From contig NZ_JAHEPS010000009.1 of assembly GCF_018596335.1 (NCBI RefSeq), forward strand, positions 1 through 64,000: a stretch of 64,000 bases of DNA, read 5' to 3'. Positions 1 to 8,635 of this stretch are shown here, in pieces (position 1 is the first letter of the stretch; every line of letters begins with the position of its first letter). The DNA is from Shewanella jiangmenensis. GTDB taxonomy: Bacteria > Pseudomonadota > Gammaproteobacteria > Enterobacterales > Shewanellaceae. A model generated the notes under the pieces. That model searched no databases. It worked only from the letters and a program-made list of their open reading frames with translations, and was not told the DNA's origin. The translations under genes were made by a program, and so were the position numbers.

Positions 1-141
1 TTTCGACGCTGTTGAAGTTGGCTTTCGCTCGCTTCAACCACCTTCACGCTACGTTTCGCTTGGCGCCCCGTGCCGTGTCAGTGGATGCGCATTATAGGGA
101 GCCTGAACTTTTGCGCAAGGGCTTTTTAAAAGAAAACTTTG
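1..141 (-). promoter_or_regulatory. rRNA-operon-type P1 promoter and start of leader, reading leftward
   Basis: On the minus strand there is a -10 TATAAT (91-96) and a -35 TTGCGC (113-118) with a 16-bp spacer. A GC-rich discriminator follows, then the leader text CCACTGACACGG. An AT-rich, UP-element-like stretch lies upstream (about 121-141). The 16-bp spacer, CTCCCTATAATGCGC core and CCACTGACACGG leader closely match what I remember of E. coli rrnB P1. The rRNA genes themselves would lie beyond the left edge. A stable-RNA (tRNA) operon promoter is the alternative. Confidence 0.75.
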
Positions 142-180
142 GATTTAGGCGCGTTCGTTTATTTTGCGAGCTAAACGAAT

Positions 181-207
181 AAAAAAGGGGCATTTCGCCC
201 CTTTTTT
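181..207 (-). terminator. Intrinsic terminator after ccoG
   Basis: An A6-GGGG stem pairs with CCCC-T6 around a 7-nt loop. It lies 14 bases past the ccoG stop and just upstream of the rRNA-type promoter, so it would shield that promoter from readthrough. The symmetric A and T tracts make it usable from both sides. Confidence 0.8.
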
Positions 208-221
208 ACCGCTTTTTGACC

Positions 222-1646
222 TTATGGCCCGAAGAATCGGGTTTCCTGAATCGCTTCTACACCCGGGGTATCTTCGGCAACGACCCTGATATTTATCTTG
301 GTGATAGGACGTTTAAGCTCTACCGGGTCAACCGACACACTGACGGGTAAGGTCAGCACTTCGCCGGCTTTCACCGTGACGCGGGCATCACCAATCCATT
401 TGTGGTTGGCCAGACCTTCAACACTGAGGTTGTACACATGGTCGGCCTCGGTCTTGTTGAGGATCTTCAGGGTAAAGGTGTTTTCAATAAGACCACGGTT
501 GTCTTCACGGTACAGGGCGTTGCGGTCGCGGATAACGTCGATGCGCAGTGGGGAAATGGTCGCAACCAATCCAACAAACACCAGCAGCATTGCCGTCAGT
601 ACTACACCATAGCCCACCAGTTTGGGACGAAGCACCTTTTCCTGTTTGCCTTCGAGCTTATTTTCAGTGGTGTAACTGATAAGCCCCTTGGCATAGCCCA
701 TACGGTCCATGGTCTGATCGCAGGCATCGATACAGGCGCCGCAGTTGATACATTCATACTGCATGCCGTTACGGATATCGATGCCGGTCGGGCACACCTG
801 CACACAGAGATCGCAGTCGATACAGTCACCCAGGCCCATCTCTTTCGGGTCGGCCTTACGGGAACGTGGGCCACGGGTTTCACCGCGCGCCACGTCGTAA
901 CCCACTATATAGGTGTTCTTGTCGAACATGGCGGCCTGGAAGCGGGCGTAAGGGCACATGTGGATACACATGATTTCCCGCATCCAACCGGCGTTACCGT
1001 AAGTGGCAAAGGTGAAGAAGATGACCCAGAAGTACACTCCGCCGCTGGCATTGAGTGTAAGTATGTCGAGGTAAAGCTCGCGGGTCGGCACGAAATAGGA
1101 CACAAAGGTGGTGGCGGTTAAGAAGGAAATCAGCAACCAGCTGGCATGCTTGGCCGTTTTACGCCAAACCTTATCGAAGTCCCACGGCATCTGATCCATC
1201 TTGATGCGCTTGTTGCGCGGCCCTTCGAGTTTTTCTTCAAACCAGATAAAGATGAAGGTCCACACGGTTTGCGGGCAGGTATAGCCGCACCAGACCCGGC
1301 CAAGGTAGGTGGTGACAAAGAAAAGACCAAAGGCCGCAATCATAAACAGCGCCGCCAGCAAGGTCAGATCCTGCGGCCAAATCGTCAGGCCGAAGATATG
1401 AAACTTCTGCTCCGCCAGATTGAACCACACGGCTTGCCTATCACCCCAGGGGATCCACGGCAAGAGCAGGAAAAACAACATAGCCACCCAGCCCATGCGC
1501 CGACGCAGGGTGCTCCATAATCCATCAACCGCACGGACATAAATACGGTTACGGGGATTGAATCGGTCGGCCTTGCTGGCATCGGGTTGGTGGATTTTAA
1601 TCCGCTCGGCTTTCGAGTAGTCCTTGTTGTTTGGATCCGCGTTCAT
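222..1646 (-). CDS. ccoG: Cytochrome c oxidase accessory protein CcoG (RdxA/FixG family)
   Basis: A 474-residue polytopic membrane ferredoxin of the CcoG/RdxA/FixG family, needed for copper delivery or maturation of cbb3-type oxidases. Membrane segments are visible near residues 52-68, 90-112, 170-190, 200-220 and 342-365. A CGYTCPQ motif follows the second segment. Two 4Fe-4S cysteine clusters (CIDCDLCVQVCP and CINCGACIDAC) lie around residues 275-310, followed by a C-terminal periplasmic Ig-like region. Length is normal for the family. It starts at an ATG. It stands alone: no ccoNOQP or ccoHIS gene is next to it in this window. Confidence 0.95.
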   Translation of the reverse strand: MNADPNNKDYSKAERIKIHQPDASKADRFNPRNRIYVRAVDGLWSTLRRRMGWVAMLFFLLLPWIPWGDRQAVWFNLAEQKFHIFGLTIWPQDLTLLAALFMIAAFGLFFVTTYLGRVWCGYTCPQTVWTFIFIWFEEKLEGPRNKRIKMDQMPWDFDKVWRKTAKHASWLLISFLTATTFVSYFVPTRELYLDILTLNASGGVYFWVIFFTFATYGNAGWMREIMCIHMCPYARFQAAMFDKNTYIVGYDVARGETRGPRSRKADPKEMGLGDCIDCDLCVQVCPTGIDIRNGMQYECINCGACIDACDQTMDRMGYAKGLISYTTENKLEGKQEKVLRPKLVGYGVVLTAMLLVFVGLVATISPLRIDVIRDRNALYREDNRGLIENTFTLKILNKTEADHVYNLSVEGLANHKWIGDARVTVKAGEVLTLPVSVSVDPVELKRPITKINIRVVAEDTPGVEAIQETRFFGP

Positions 1647-1736
1647 CTGACAGCCTTTTTACTGCTTTAATATTGCTCGAAAAGTGGCTTATTATAGCCA
1701 TATATATAGTGCACATTCACTCGATTGGACCAAAAG

Positions 1737-2087
1737 ATGAGAGGATGGATTATCATCGCGGCCCTCGCAGGCGGCCTTTATTACCTGTACACCGAAACCG
1801 ACAAGCTGGATGAACCCATTGCCGAAACCCAGGCCGTACTGAAAAAAATCGAGCGAAAGCTCGACTCCCTCACCGGGACTCAGATAATCCGGGTGGACGG
1901 CAGACTGCAGAAACTCAAGTCAGAAATAGGTGAGCGGCTGTCGGCGGCTGAACTTGATGAGTTTGATGCGGTACTGACAGACAAAAACAGCGTGCTCGAC
2001 TTCAAAGCCGAGTATTGCAGCGGCAGTAAGAACAGCCATCCGGTGTTCGACCGGGAAAACCTGCAATTCATTTGCGACAACCTCTGA
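1737..2087 (+). CDS. Small single-pass membrane protein, unknown function
   Basis: A 116-residue protein divergent from ccoG. I chose the ATG at 1737 over an upstream TTG at 1725 because it puts the hydrophobic segment (WIIIAALAGGLYYLY) right at the N-terminus as a signal anchor. The rest is charged and probably helical (about residues 20-75), with two cysteines near the C-terminus. No domain was recognised. It resembles conserved small proteins of Shewanella, but I cannot name a function. The ribosome site in front is weak. Confidence 0.6.
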   Translation: MRGWIIIAALAGGLYYLYTETDKLDEPIAETQAVLKKIERKLDSLTGTQIIRVDGRLQKLKSEIGERLSAAELDEFDAVLTDKNSVLDFKAEYCSGSKNSHPVFDRENLQFICDNL

Positions 2088-2189
2088 CAATTTTGTCGGT
2101 CATGCCAAGGGTTTTTACTTAAGACATTGACCGCAAATCCACTTGAGCCTAGCCTGTGGCAACTAATATGGACACAGGCAGGCTCTGAC

Positions 2190-3092
2190 ATGACTCAAAA
2201 AGTTTCTGATATTTTTGATCCAGATCTATGGACAGAAGTACCCGGTTTTGCATTCGACGATATTACCTACCATAGGGCCAAAGATCAGGGAACGGTGCGC
2301 ATCGCCTTTAACCGCCCCGACTGCCTGAATGCCTTCCGCCCCAAAACCGTAGATGAGCTCTATACGGCGCTGGATCATGCGCGGCAATGGTCGGACGTAG
2401 GCTGCGTGCTGCTGACCGGCAACGGCCCATCTGCCAAGGGCCAGTATTCGTTTTCCTCCGGCGGCGACCAGCGTATTCGTGGTAAAGACGGCTACAAATA
2501 CGAAGGCGCCGAGCCCGGCAGTGCCGATGTGGCCCGCATGGGCAGACTGCACATCCTCGAAGTTCAGCGCCTCATTCGCTTTATGCCCAAGGTAGTGATT
2601 GCCGTAGTACCGGGCTGGGCTGCTGGCGGTGGCCACAGTTTGCATGTGGTGTGCGACCTCACGCTGGCATCCAAAGAGCACGCGGTGTTTAAGCAAACGG
2701 ATCCGGATGTAGCCAGCTTCGACTCAGGCTACGGCAGTGCGTATCTTGCCAAGATGGTTGGCCAAAAGCGGGCACGGGAAATCTTCTTCCTTGGCTTTAA
2801 CTACAGCGCCGATGAAGCAGCCGCCATGGGCATGGTCAATCGCAGTATTCCCCATGCCGAGCTTGAAACAGAAGCGCTGCGCTGGGCAAAAGAGATTAAC
2901 TCCAAGTCTCCCACCGCCATGCGGATGCTTAAATACGGCTTTAACCTGCCGGACGATGGGCTTGTGGGCCAGCAGCTGTTTGCCGGCGAGGCCACCCGCC
3001 TGGCCTACGGCACCGAAGAAGCGCGCGAGGGGCGTGATGCCTTTTTGGAGCGGCGGGATCAGGATTACAGCAAGTTCCCCTGGCACTACTGA
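2190..3092 (+). CDS. menB: 1,4-dihydroxy-2-naphthoyl-CoA synthase (naphthoate synthase)
   Basis: A 300-residue crotonase-fold enzyme of menaquinone synthesis that cyclises o-succinylbenzoyl-CoA in the cytoplasm. Family marks are SFSSGGDQRIRG (about 87-98), the PGWAAGGGHSLH oxyanion-hole region and the QTDPDVASFDSGYGSAYLA stretch (169-187). Residue 171 is Asp, where E. coli MenB (as remembered) has Gly (QTGPKVGSF). This resembles the bicarbonate-independent mycobacterial-type enzyme. The ATG at 2190 was preferred: the in-frame extension to 2127 has no family-like sequence. It is not clustered with other men genes. Confidence 0.93.
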   Translation: MTQKVSDIFDPDLWTEVPGFAFDDITYHRAKDQGTVRIAFNRPDCLNAFRPKTVDELYTALDHARQWSDVGCVLLTGNGPSAKGQYSFSSGGDQRIRGKDGYKYEGAEPGSADVARMGRLHILEVQRLIRFMPKVVIAVVPGWAAGGGHSLHVVCDLTLASKEHAVFKQTDPDVASFDSGYGSAYLAKMVGQKRAREIFFLGFNYSADEAAAMGMVNRSIPHAELETEALRWAKEINSKSPTAMRMLKYGFNLPDDGLVGQQLFAGEATRLAYGTEEAREGRDAFLERRDQDYSKFPWHY

Positions 3093-3115
3093 CCCAAGCT
3101 TGCAATCCACCAGCA

Positions 3116-3143
3116 AAAGACGCGGCCCCGGCTGCGTCTTTTT
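3116..3143 (+). terminator. Intrinsic terminator after menB
   Basis: AAAGACGC pairs with GCGTCTTT around a GC-rich loop, with a T5 run at the 3' end. It lies 23 bases past the menB stop. Confidence 0.8.
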
Positions 3144-3197
3144 GGTTAATCGACTGTCTCGTTTGCCGCTATTGAACAAATTAACTTTACTTGCAAT

Positions 3198-3212
3198 TGA
3201 TAACTATTATCA
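3198..3212 (+). promoter_or_regulatory. Fur box in front of the DUF2061 gene
   Basis: TGATAACTATTATCA matches the 7-1-7 Fur consensus TGATAATNATTATCA at all but one informative base. It sits about 33 bases upstream of the ATG at 3245, in the promoter zone, so Fur-Fe(II) would repress this gene. Confidence 0.85.
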
Positions 3213-3244
3213 TCTAAGTTAATTCATCAATGGGGGACATCACC

Positions 3245-3448
3245 ATGCTCAAGACCATGACCTTTGCCATACTGCACTTTACTGTGGCCTTCAGTATCAC
3301 CTACCTGCTCACCGGCAGCGTGGTTATCGGTGGTGCCGTGGCACTGATTGAACCGACCATCAACACAGTGGTGTTTTACTTCCACGAAAAAGTCTGGAAG
3401 CGGATTGAAGCAAAAAAGTCCGCCGCCGTTGCTGAACTCGCGGCATAA
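3245..3448 (+). CDS. DUF2061 small membrane protein, predicted Fur-regulated
   Basis: A 67-residue protein with the DUF2061 pattern: two hydrophobic segments (about 4-19 and 21-37), then FYFHEKVWKRI, and a charged tail. Function is unknown. The ATG at 3245 is preferred over 3230 because a strong GGGGGA ribosome site stands 7-8 bases ahead of it and would lie inside the longer version. A near-perfect Fur box upstream says expression rises under iron limitation. It sits between menB and glmS and is transcribed convergently to glmS. Confidence 0.85.
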   Translation: MLKTMTFAILHFTVAFSITYLLTGSVVIGGAVALIEPTINTVVFYFHEKVWKRIEAKKSAAVAELAA

Positions 3449-3470
3449 AAAAGCCTCCCCGAAGGGAGGC
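3447..3470 (-). terminator. Intrinsic terminator after glmS
   Basis: GCCTCCC pairs with GGGAGGC around a short loop. On the minus strand the stem is followed by T6 (A run at 3447-3452), 20 bases past the glmS stop. There is no T run on the plus side, so the DUF2061 transcript would only partly stop here. Confidence 0.75.
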
Positions 3471-3490
3471 AATGTTCGACATACAAAGGG

Positions 3491-5320
3491 TTACTCAACC
3501 GTCACCGACTTGGCCAGGTTACGTGGCTGGTCAACATCCGTGCCTTTAATCAAGGCCACATGGTACGACAGCAGCTGCAGCGGAATGGTGTAGATAAGCG
3601 GTGCCATAAACTCATCACAATGCGGCACCGGGATCACCTTCATGGTCTCATCCGAGGCAAACTCGGCATCCTTGTCGGCAAACACGTACATCAGGCCGCC
3701 ACGGGCGCGCACTTCTTCCACGTTCGACTTTAATTTTTCCAAAAGCTCATTATTGGGCGCCACCACAATCACCGGCATATCGGCATCAATCAGCGCCAGC
3801 GGGCCGTGCTTGAGCTCGCCTGAGGCATAGGCTTCGGCGTGGATATAGGAGATTTCCTTAAGCTTGAGCGCACCTTCCATGGCGATGGGGTACTGATCGC
3901 CACGGCCAAGGAACAGCGCATGCTGTTTGTCGGCAAAGTCCTCGGCCAGCGAAGCGATGGCGTCATCCAGCCCCAGCGCCTGCTCAACCTTGGCCGGCAG
4001 TGATTGCAGGCTTTGGGTTAAAGACGATTGCAGCTCTGCAGGCATGCCATTGTTGCGGCCAATCACGGCGGTAAGCATCAACAGGCCAGCCAACTGCACG
4101 GTAAAGGCCTTGGTAGAAGCCACGCCGATTTCGGCGCCGGCCTTCATCATGTAAGCCATGTCGGATTCGCGCACCAGCGACGAGCCGGGCACGTTACAGA
4201 TGGTCAGAGTGGCCTGATAGCCCATTTCTTTGGCCAGACGCAGCGCCGCCAGGGTATCGGCGGTCTCGCCGGACTGGGAAATAGTCACCAGCAGGCTGTT
4301 GGGGAACAGGTGTGACTTGCGATAGCGAAACTCAGAGGCGATTTCCACGTTGCACGACACGCCAGCCCACTGCTCCAGCCAATAACGGGCGGTCATGCCC
4401 GCATGGTAGCTGGTACCACAGGCAATGATTTGCACGTGCTTGATGTCTTTCAAAAGCTCGGCAGCCTTGTCGCCAAAGGCGCTGTCCTGTACCTGCATAT
4501 TGCTGATACGGCCTTCGAGGGTGCGCGCCAGTGCCCGTGGCTGCTCGTAGATTTCCTTGAGCATATAGTGGCGATACTCGCCCTTGTCACCGGCATCGTG
4601 GGTGATTTCCGACTCTTTGGCTTCGCGCTCAACTTCATTGCCGTTCACATCGAAGATGCGCACGCTGCGGCGCATCACTTCGGCCACATCCCCTTCTTCG
4701 AGGAAGGCAAAAGTGCGGGTTACCGGCAGCAGCGCCAGTTGATCGGAGGCCACAAAGTTTTCGCCCAGACCAAAACCAATCACCAGCGGGCTACCGCTGC
4801 GGGCCACAACCATGCGCTCGGCGTCGCGGCGGTCAATCACCACAGTGCCGTAAGCGCCTTCGAGTTGCTTCACCGTGGCCTGCACTGCCGCCAGCAGGGT
4901 GTCGTGGCTTTTGAGTTCATGGTGCACCAGGTGGCAAATCACTTCGGTATCGGTATCTGAATTGAACTGATAACCCAGGCCCTTCAAGCGCTCACGCAGC
5001 TTGGCGTGGTTTTCGATAATGCCATTGTGCACCACGGCGATATCGCCCTCGGACTGGTGCGGGTGGGCATTGCGCTCGCTTGGCTCGCCGTGGGTGGCCC
5101 AGCGGGTGTGGGCGATGCCGGTACCACCGGCAAGCGGCGCTTCGGTGAGCGCATCGGCCAGCTCCTGCACCTTGCCCACACGGCGGGTACGGTTCATTTC
5201 ATTGTGGTTGATGATGGCCATACCGGCCGAGTCATAACCACGGTATTCCAGACGACGAAGGCCCTCGAGCAAAATTTCGGCCACATCCCTTTGCGCCACG
5301 GCGCCAACGATTCCACACAT
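3491..5320 (-). CDS. glmS: Glutamine-fructose-6-phosphate aminotransferase (isomerizing)
   Basis: A 609-residue cytoplasmic enzyme that makes glucosamine-6-phosphate from fructose-6-phosphate and glutamine, the first step towards UDP-GlcNAc. Cys2 (MCGIVG) is the glutaminase nucleophile. HTRWATHG and HNGIIEN mark the Ntn glutaminase domain (1-240). Two SIS sugar-isomerase domains follow (about 290-430 and 460-600), and the protein ends in the family's KSVTVE tail. Length is normal. It lies 31 bases downstream of a DeoR-family gene on the same strand and is probably co-transcribed. glmU, the later step of the pathway, is 3 kb away. No glmS ribozyme is seen. Confidence 0.97.
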   Translation of the reverse strand: MCGIVGAVAQRDVAEILLEGLRRLEYRGYDSAGMAIINHNEMNRTRRVGKVQELADALTEAPLAGGTGIAHTRWATHGEPSERNAHPHQSEGDIAVVHNGIIENHAKLRERLKGLGYQFNSDTDTEVICHLVHHELKSHDTLLAAVQATVKQLEGAYGTVVIDRRDAERMVVARSGSPLVIGFGLGENFVASDQLALLPVTRTFAFLEEGDVAEVMRRSVRIFDVNGNEVEREAKESEITHDAGDKGEYRHYMLKEIYEQPRALARTLEGRISNMQVQDSAFGDKAAELLKDIKHVQIIACGTSYHAGMTARYWLEQWAGVSCNVEIASEFRYRKSHLFPNSLLVTISQSGETADTLAALRLAKEMGYQATLTICNVPGSSLVRESDMAYMMKAGAEIGVASTKAFTVQLAGLLMLTAVIGRNNGMPAELQSSLTQSLQSLPAKVEQALGLDDAIASLAEDFADKQHALFLGRGDQYPIAMEGALKLKEISYIHAEAYASGELKHGPLALIDADMPVIVVAPNNELLEKLKSNVEEVRARGGLMYVFADKDAEFASDETMKVIPVPHCDEFMAPLIYTIPLQLLSYHVALIKGTDVDQPRNLAKSVTVE

Positions 5321-5351
5321 GCTTGTATATTCCGTAAGGTCTGATAAACGG

Positions 5352-6116
5352 TTACTGGACGTCGGCCAGATACACCTTCACTCCGTGGGACTCGATGGTG
5401 GCCACTGCCTCTTTGGGCAATCTGTTGTCTGTGACCACACAGCTGACCTGACTCCAGGGCAGCTCGAGATTGGGAATGCGTCGGCCTATCTTGTCGGACT
5501 CCAGCATGACGATTACCTCCCGCGACACCTCGGCCATCACACGTGACAGGCCGACGAGTTCGTTGAAGGTGGTGGTGCCGCGGCTGAGGTCTATGCCATC
5601 GGCACCAATAAACAGTTGATCGAAGTCGTAAGAGCGCAGCACCTGCTCGGCCACCAGCCCCTGAAAGCTTTCAGAGTGTGGATCCCAGGTGCCACCAGTC
5701 ATCAAAAGCGTCGGCTCCTGCTCCAATTCGTGAATGGCATTGGCCAGTTGCAGCGAATTGGTCATCACCACCAGCCCGCGCCGATGGGCAAGCTCGGGGA
5801 TAAGCCCTAACGTGGTGCTGCCATAGTCGATGATGATGCGGTTATGGTCGCGGATAAGCCCGGCCGCAGCTTTGGCTATTGCCAGCTTCACCGGCGAAAT
5901 GGCCACAGTCTGGGCATTCAGCTCCTGCGGCAGCGGCACGGCGCCGCCATAACGGCGAAACAACAGCCCGGCCTTTTCAAGCTCAGCCAAATCCTTGCGA
6001 ATGGTCACCTCGGAGGTGGCAAACTCGCTCGCCAGCTGATCCACATTCACCTCGCCCTGGGCATTCAGGAGTTCGATAATGCTGCGGCGGCGCTGCTGAG
6101 TGTTGCGTTTGGTCAT
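5352..6116 (-). CDS. DeoR/GlpR-family transcriptional regulator upstream of glmS
   Basis: A 254-residue regulator. The N-terminal DeoR helix-turn-helix is at about 6-60 ([44 protein letters not shown]). The C-terminal DeoRC sugar-phosphate sensor domain is at about 75-235 ([34 protein letters not shown]). Its place directly before glmS, as for GlmR in Pseudomonas, suggests control of amino-sugar synthesis. The effector is probably a hexosamine phosphate (inference). A perfect palindrome sits over its predicted transcription start, suggesting autoregulation. Confidence 0.88.
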   Translation of the reverse strand: MTKRNTQQRRRSIIELLNAQGEVNVDQLASEFATSEVTIRKDLAELEKAGLLFRRYGGAVPLPQELNAQTVAISPVKLAIAKAAAGLIRDHNRIIIDYGSTTLGLIPELAHRRGLVVMTNSLQLANAIHELEQEPTLLMTGGTWDPHSESFQGLVAEQVLRSYDFDQLFIGADGIDLSRGTTTFNELVGLSRVMAEVSREVIVMLESDKIGRRIPNLELPWSQVSCVVTDNRLPKEAVATIESHGVKVYLADVQ

Positions 6117-6134
6117 CCGTTTCTTTCATCTTAA

Positions 6135-6149
6135 CTTTCGATTCGAAAG
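6135..6149. promoter_or_regulatory. Probable DeoR-family operator (perfect palindrome)
   Basis: CTTTCGATTCGAAAG is a perfect 7-1-7 inverted repeat 19 bases upstream of the deoR start, overlapping the predicted +1. TTTCG cores are usual in DeoR/GlpR/AgaR-type operators. A further minus-strand TTTCGTTT lies between the -10 and -35 at about 6163-6171. Confidence 0.6.
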
Positions 6150-6153
6150 ATAG

Positions 6154-6182
6154 ATTATATATAAACGAAACAATTTTACCAA
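6154..6182 (-). promoter_or_regulatory. Sigma-70 promoter for deoR-glmS
   Basis: On the minus strand a -35 TTGGTA (6177-6182) and a -10 TATAAT (6154-6159) are separated by 17 bp. The start site would fall near 6147, inside the palindromic operator candidate. Confidence 0.65.
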
Positions 6183-6200
6183 GAATGAAATTTAGCCAAT

Positions 6201-6228
6201 AAAAAAGCAGCCCCAAGGCTGCTTTTTT
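6201..6228 (-). terminator. Intrinsic terminator after the TonB receptor gene
   Basis: A6-GCAGCC pairs with GGCTGC-T6 around a 4-nt loop. It is 75 bases past the receptor stop and upstream of the deoR promoter. Symmetric tracts make it potentially bidirectional. Confidence 0.8.
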
Positions 6229-6302
6229 ACGGTTACGATTACGGTTGCGCTGCAAAGCGGAACTGAGCACCGGTCAACTGACGCTCAACTATCCGTTAAT
6301 GT

Positions 6303-8432
6303 TCAGAAACGGGCGTTCAGCGCCAGGCTGAAGTTACGCTCCTGACCTATGGTGACCATCTGGTAGTTGCCACCGTCGAGGTAATCGGTGTCGAACAGGT
6401 TGCGCACGTTGGCGCGCACATCAAACTCATTGCCACCGATATCGAAGGTGTAGGCTGCGCCCATATCGAAGCGCACATAACCGTCTTTGGTGATGCTGTT
6501 CTGGTCGTCGGCAAAGCGCTCGCCCACATACACGGCACCAAAGTTAAGCGCGAAGGCATCGGTCATCTGGTAGCGGCTCCAGATATTGGCCGACCACTCG
6601 GGCGCATCTATCGGCGTTTTGCCATTGAGATGGTCGGCGGTTTTGTACTGGGCATCCAGATACATCATCGAGGAGGTCACAAACCAGTCTTCACCAAGCT
6701 GCCCCTGTGCGCCCAGCTCAAAGCCCTTGTGGTGCTGAATGCCGTCCTGACGGGTAACCTGGGTAATGCTCTTTTTACCCGGAACATCGATTGGAGTCTC
6801 CAATTGCTGCGTCACAATACGGTTATCGATTTCGATATCAAACACGGCACCGGTGAGCAGCAGGCCGCCGTTCATCAGCTCCCACTTGGCACCGAGTTCA
6901 TATTGAGTACCGTACTCGGGATCAAGCTCTTGGCCATGACTCAGGTCAGCTTCGTCGTTGACCTTGCCCTGGGGCACAAAACTCTTTGAGTAATTGGCGT
7001 AGAGGCTTAAATCCTGCTGTGGCTGCCAAATCACCCCAAACTTGGGCGACAGCGCATTGTCGTTGCCGGATTCTTCTTTTTGCTCATCAAAACGCACGCC
7101 GGCGAGCAGCTTCCACTGATCATTGAGGCTGATAAGATCCTGCAGGTACACACCATAGAATTCATAGTCACTGGTGGACCAACTGTTATCTGTGGTGTAG
7201 GAAATATCAGGGCGGGGCGCAGCCACACCCGGCATCACGGTCTGGCGGCTGCCGGAGGTACGCAGCTGGGCATAACCGTAATCGAGCTTATTGGCACCCA
7301 GCAGCAGTTGGTGCGTCATGCCCGCAAGTTCAATCTCGCCATTCAAATCTACATAGGCAGTCTTGTGGCTCCAGTCATCGAAACGGTCAAAGGGGTTGAT
7401 TTGATAACCTTTGTCCATCGCATCGGCCTTGTAGCGCGGCGCCGAATCGAAACGCTGACGGTTGAACTGCTGCTCGTTATAACCAAGTTTCAGGTTCCAG
7501 TTGTCGCTGATTTGCCAACCGATATCGGCACCGAGGTTGGTAATGCTGTTGTCGGTAAAAGCCCAGGGCATGTCCCAGATTTGCTCGCGGCCGCCAATCA
7601 GGTTGCCGTCTTTATCGAGCCAGCCACCCACGTCGATGCCGGTCTTGTCTTCGGTGCGGTCATAACGCAAGGACAGCAGCACATCGTCGGTCAGGTCGTA
7701 ATCCAGTGCCACGAAGCCGAGCCAACGATTGCGCTCCTGCTGCTCGGCCTGCTCGCCCGGCAGTGGCGAATAGCTGCGCCAATATTCGGTATCCTGTTTT
7801 ACGCCAACGGCGCGGTATCTTAGAGTTTCGGCTTCGTTGATGGCGCCGCCGGCATCCAGCTGAAAGCGGGTCGAGCCTGAATCGTCGGTATCAAAGCCAA
7901 GTTCAAACAGCCGCTCATAGGTCGGCTTTTTGGTGACCATGTTCACCAGCCCGCCGGGGCCGGACTGACCATAGAGCATGGACGATGGCCCCTTAAGCAC
8001 TTCTACCTGGCTTAAGATTTCAATCGGCAGCACGTAGTGGGCAAACAGCTGATGGCCGTTGGCGAGGTAACCTGAGCCGGAGTCCAGCTCAAAACCACGC
8101 AGCGAGAACACCTGACGGTTCCAGCGCTGAGTTCCGGCGGTGATGGAGGAGTCGTTGACCAATACCTCGGCGAGGTTGGTGGCGAGCTGCTCGTCGGTCA
8201 CAAAATCCGGGATCACATTCACCGACTGTGGGGTATCGAGCAAAGACAGGTCACCACGCATGGCGCCATTGGCGCTGCCCACTTTATAGGCGTTAAAGCT
8301 GCGACCTTTCACTTCAATCCGCTCAATGTCGCTGCCGGAAACCTTGGTGGATTGGGGATCGTCGGCAAGCGCCAGCGGGGATTGCAACGCGGCCACTACG
8401 GCCAGGCTCAGGGTGGAATATTTCTGTGACAT
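6303..8432 (-). CDS. TonB-dependent siderophore receptor
   Basis: A 709-residue outer-membrane receptor. It has a signal peptide (1-23, ending PLALA), a TonB-box-like IERIEV just after it, a plug domain (about 55-165: LDTPQSVNVIPDF, VLKGPSSMLYGQSGPGGLVNMVTKKP), and a 22-strand-type barrel ending in the terminal Phe motif NARF. The plug motif with TPQSV and GPGG is typical of ferric-siderophore (hydroxamate/ferrichrome-like) receptors. The exact ligand cannot be read from sequence. A Fur-box-like element lies upstream. No TonB/ExbB genes are adjacent. Confidence 0.9.
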   Translation of the reverse strand: MSQKYSTLSLAVVAALQSPLALADDPQSTKVSGSDIERIEVKGRSFNAYKVGSANGAMRGDLSLLDTPQSVNVIPDFVTDEQLATNLAEVLVNDSSITAGTQRWNRQVFSLRGFELDSGSGYLANGHQLFAHYVLPIEILSQVEVLKGPSSMLYGQSGPGGLVNMVTKKPTYERLFELGFDTDDSGSTRFQLDAGGAINEAETLRYRAVGVKQDTEYWRSYSPLPGEQAEQQERNRWLGFVALDYDLTDDVLLSLRYDRTEDKTGIDVGGWLDKDGNLIGGREQIWDMPWAFTDNSITNLGADIGWQISDNWNLKLGYNEQQFNRQRFDSAPRYKADAMDKGYQINPFDRFDDWSHKTAYVDLNGEIELAGMTHQLLLGANKLDYGYAQLRTSGSRQTVMPGVAAPRPDISYTTDNSWSTSDYEFYGVYLQDLISLNDQWKLLAGVRFDEQKEESGNDNALSPKFGVIWQPQQDLSLYANYSKSFVPQGKVNDEADLSHGQELDPEYGTQYELGAKWELMNGGLLLTGAVFDIEIDNRIVTQQLETPIDVPGKKSITQVTRQDGIQHHKGFELGAQGQLGEDWFVTSSMMYLDAQYKTADHLNGKTPIDAPEWSANIWSRYQMTDAFALNFGAVYVGERFADDQNSITKDGYVRFDMGAAYTFDIGGNEFDVRANVRNLFDTDYLDGGNYQMVTIGQERNFSLALNARF

Positions 8433-8485
8433 GCCGTCCTCTCTTAGAGAATGTGTCGAAAGACTTACAAAACTGGCAGCACTAT

Positions 8486-8506
8486 AAATGAGAATGGTTT
8501 GCGTTT
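8486..8506 (-). promoter_or_regulatory. Probable Fur box for the siderophore receptor
   Basis: An AATGAGAATGGTTTGCGTTT core lies 54 bases upstream of the receptor start. One half is close to the Fur consensus (TGAGAAT against TGATAAT) and the other half is degenerate. The downstream gene type makes Fur control likely. Confidence 0.6.
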
Positions 8507-8588
8507 AAGTTTCTTTACGGGAATTTACATTCACGGGTGACAGGGATCACAGAACACCATGCGCTCTAAATTGCCCTGAATTTGCCAA

Positions 8589-8614
8589 TAAAAAACGGCG
8601 CCGCAGCGCCGTTT
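8589..8614 (-). terminator. Intrinsic terminator after glmU
   Basis: An AACGGCGC / GCGCCGTT stem with a 4-nt loop. On the minus strand it is followed by T6. It lies 22 bases past the glmU stop. Confidence 0.8.
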
Positions 8615-8635
8615 AATCAGTCTAAGCAGACTCCA

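Noticed and set aside
5525-5545. CACGTG-containing sequence in the DeoR-family gene as a parS site
   Set aside because: Only the central hexamer matches; the flanking TGTT and AACA arms are missing. Other bare CACGTG sites, for example near 35488 (ATCCACGTGGAT), were rejected for the same reason.
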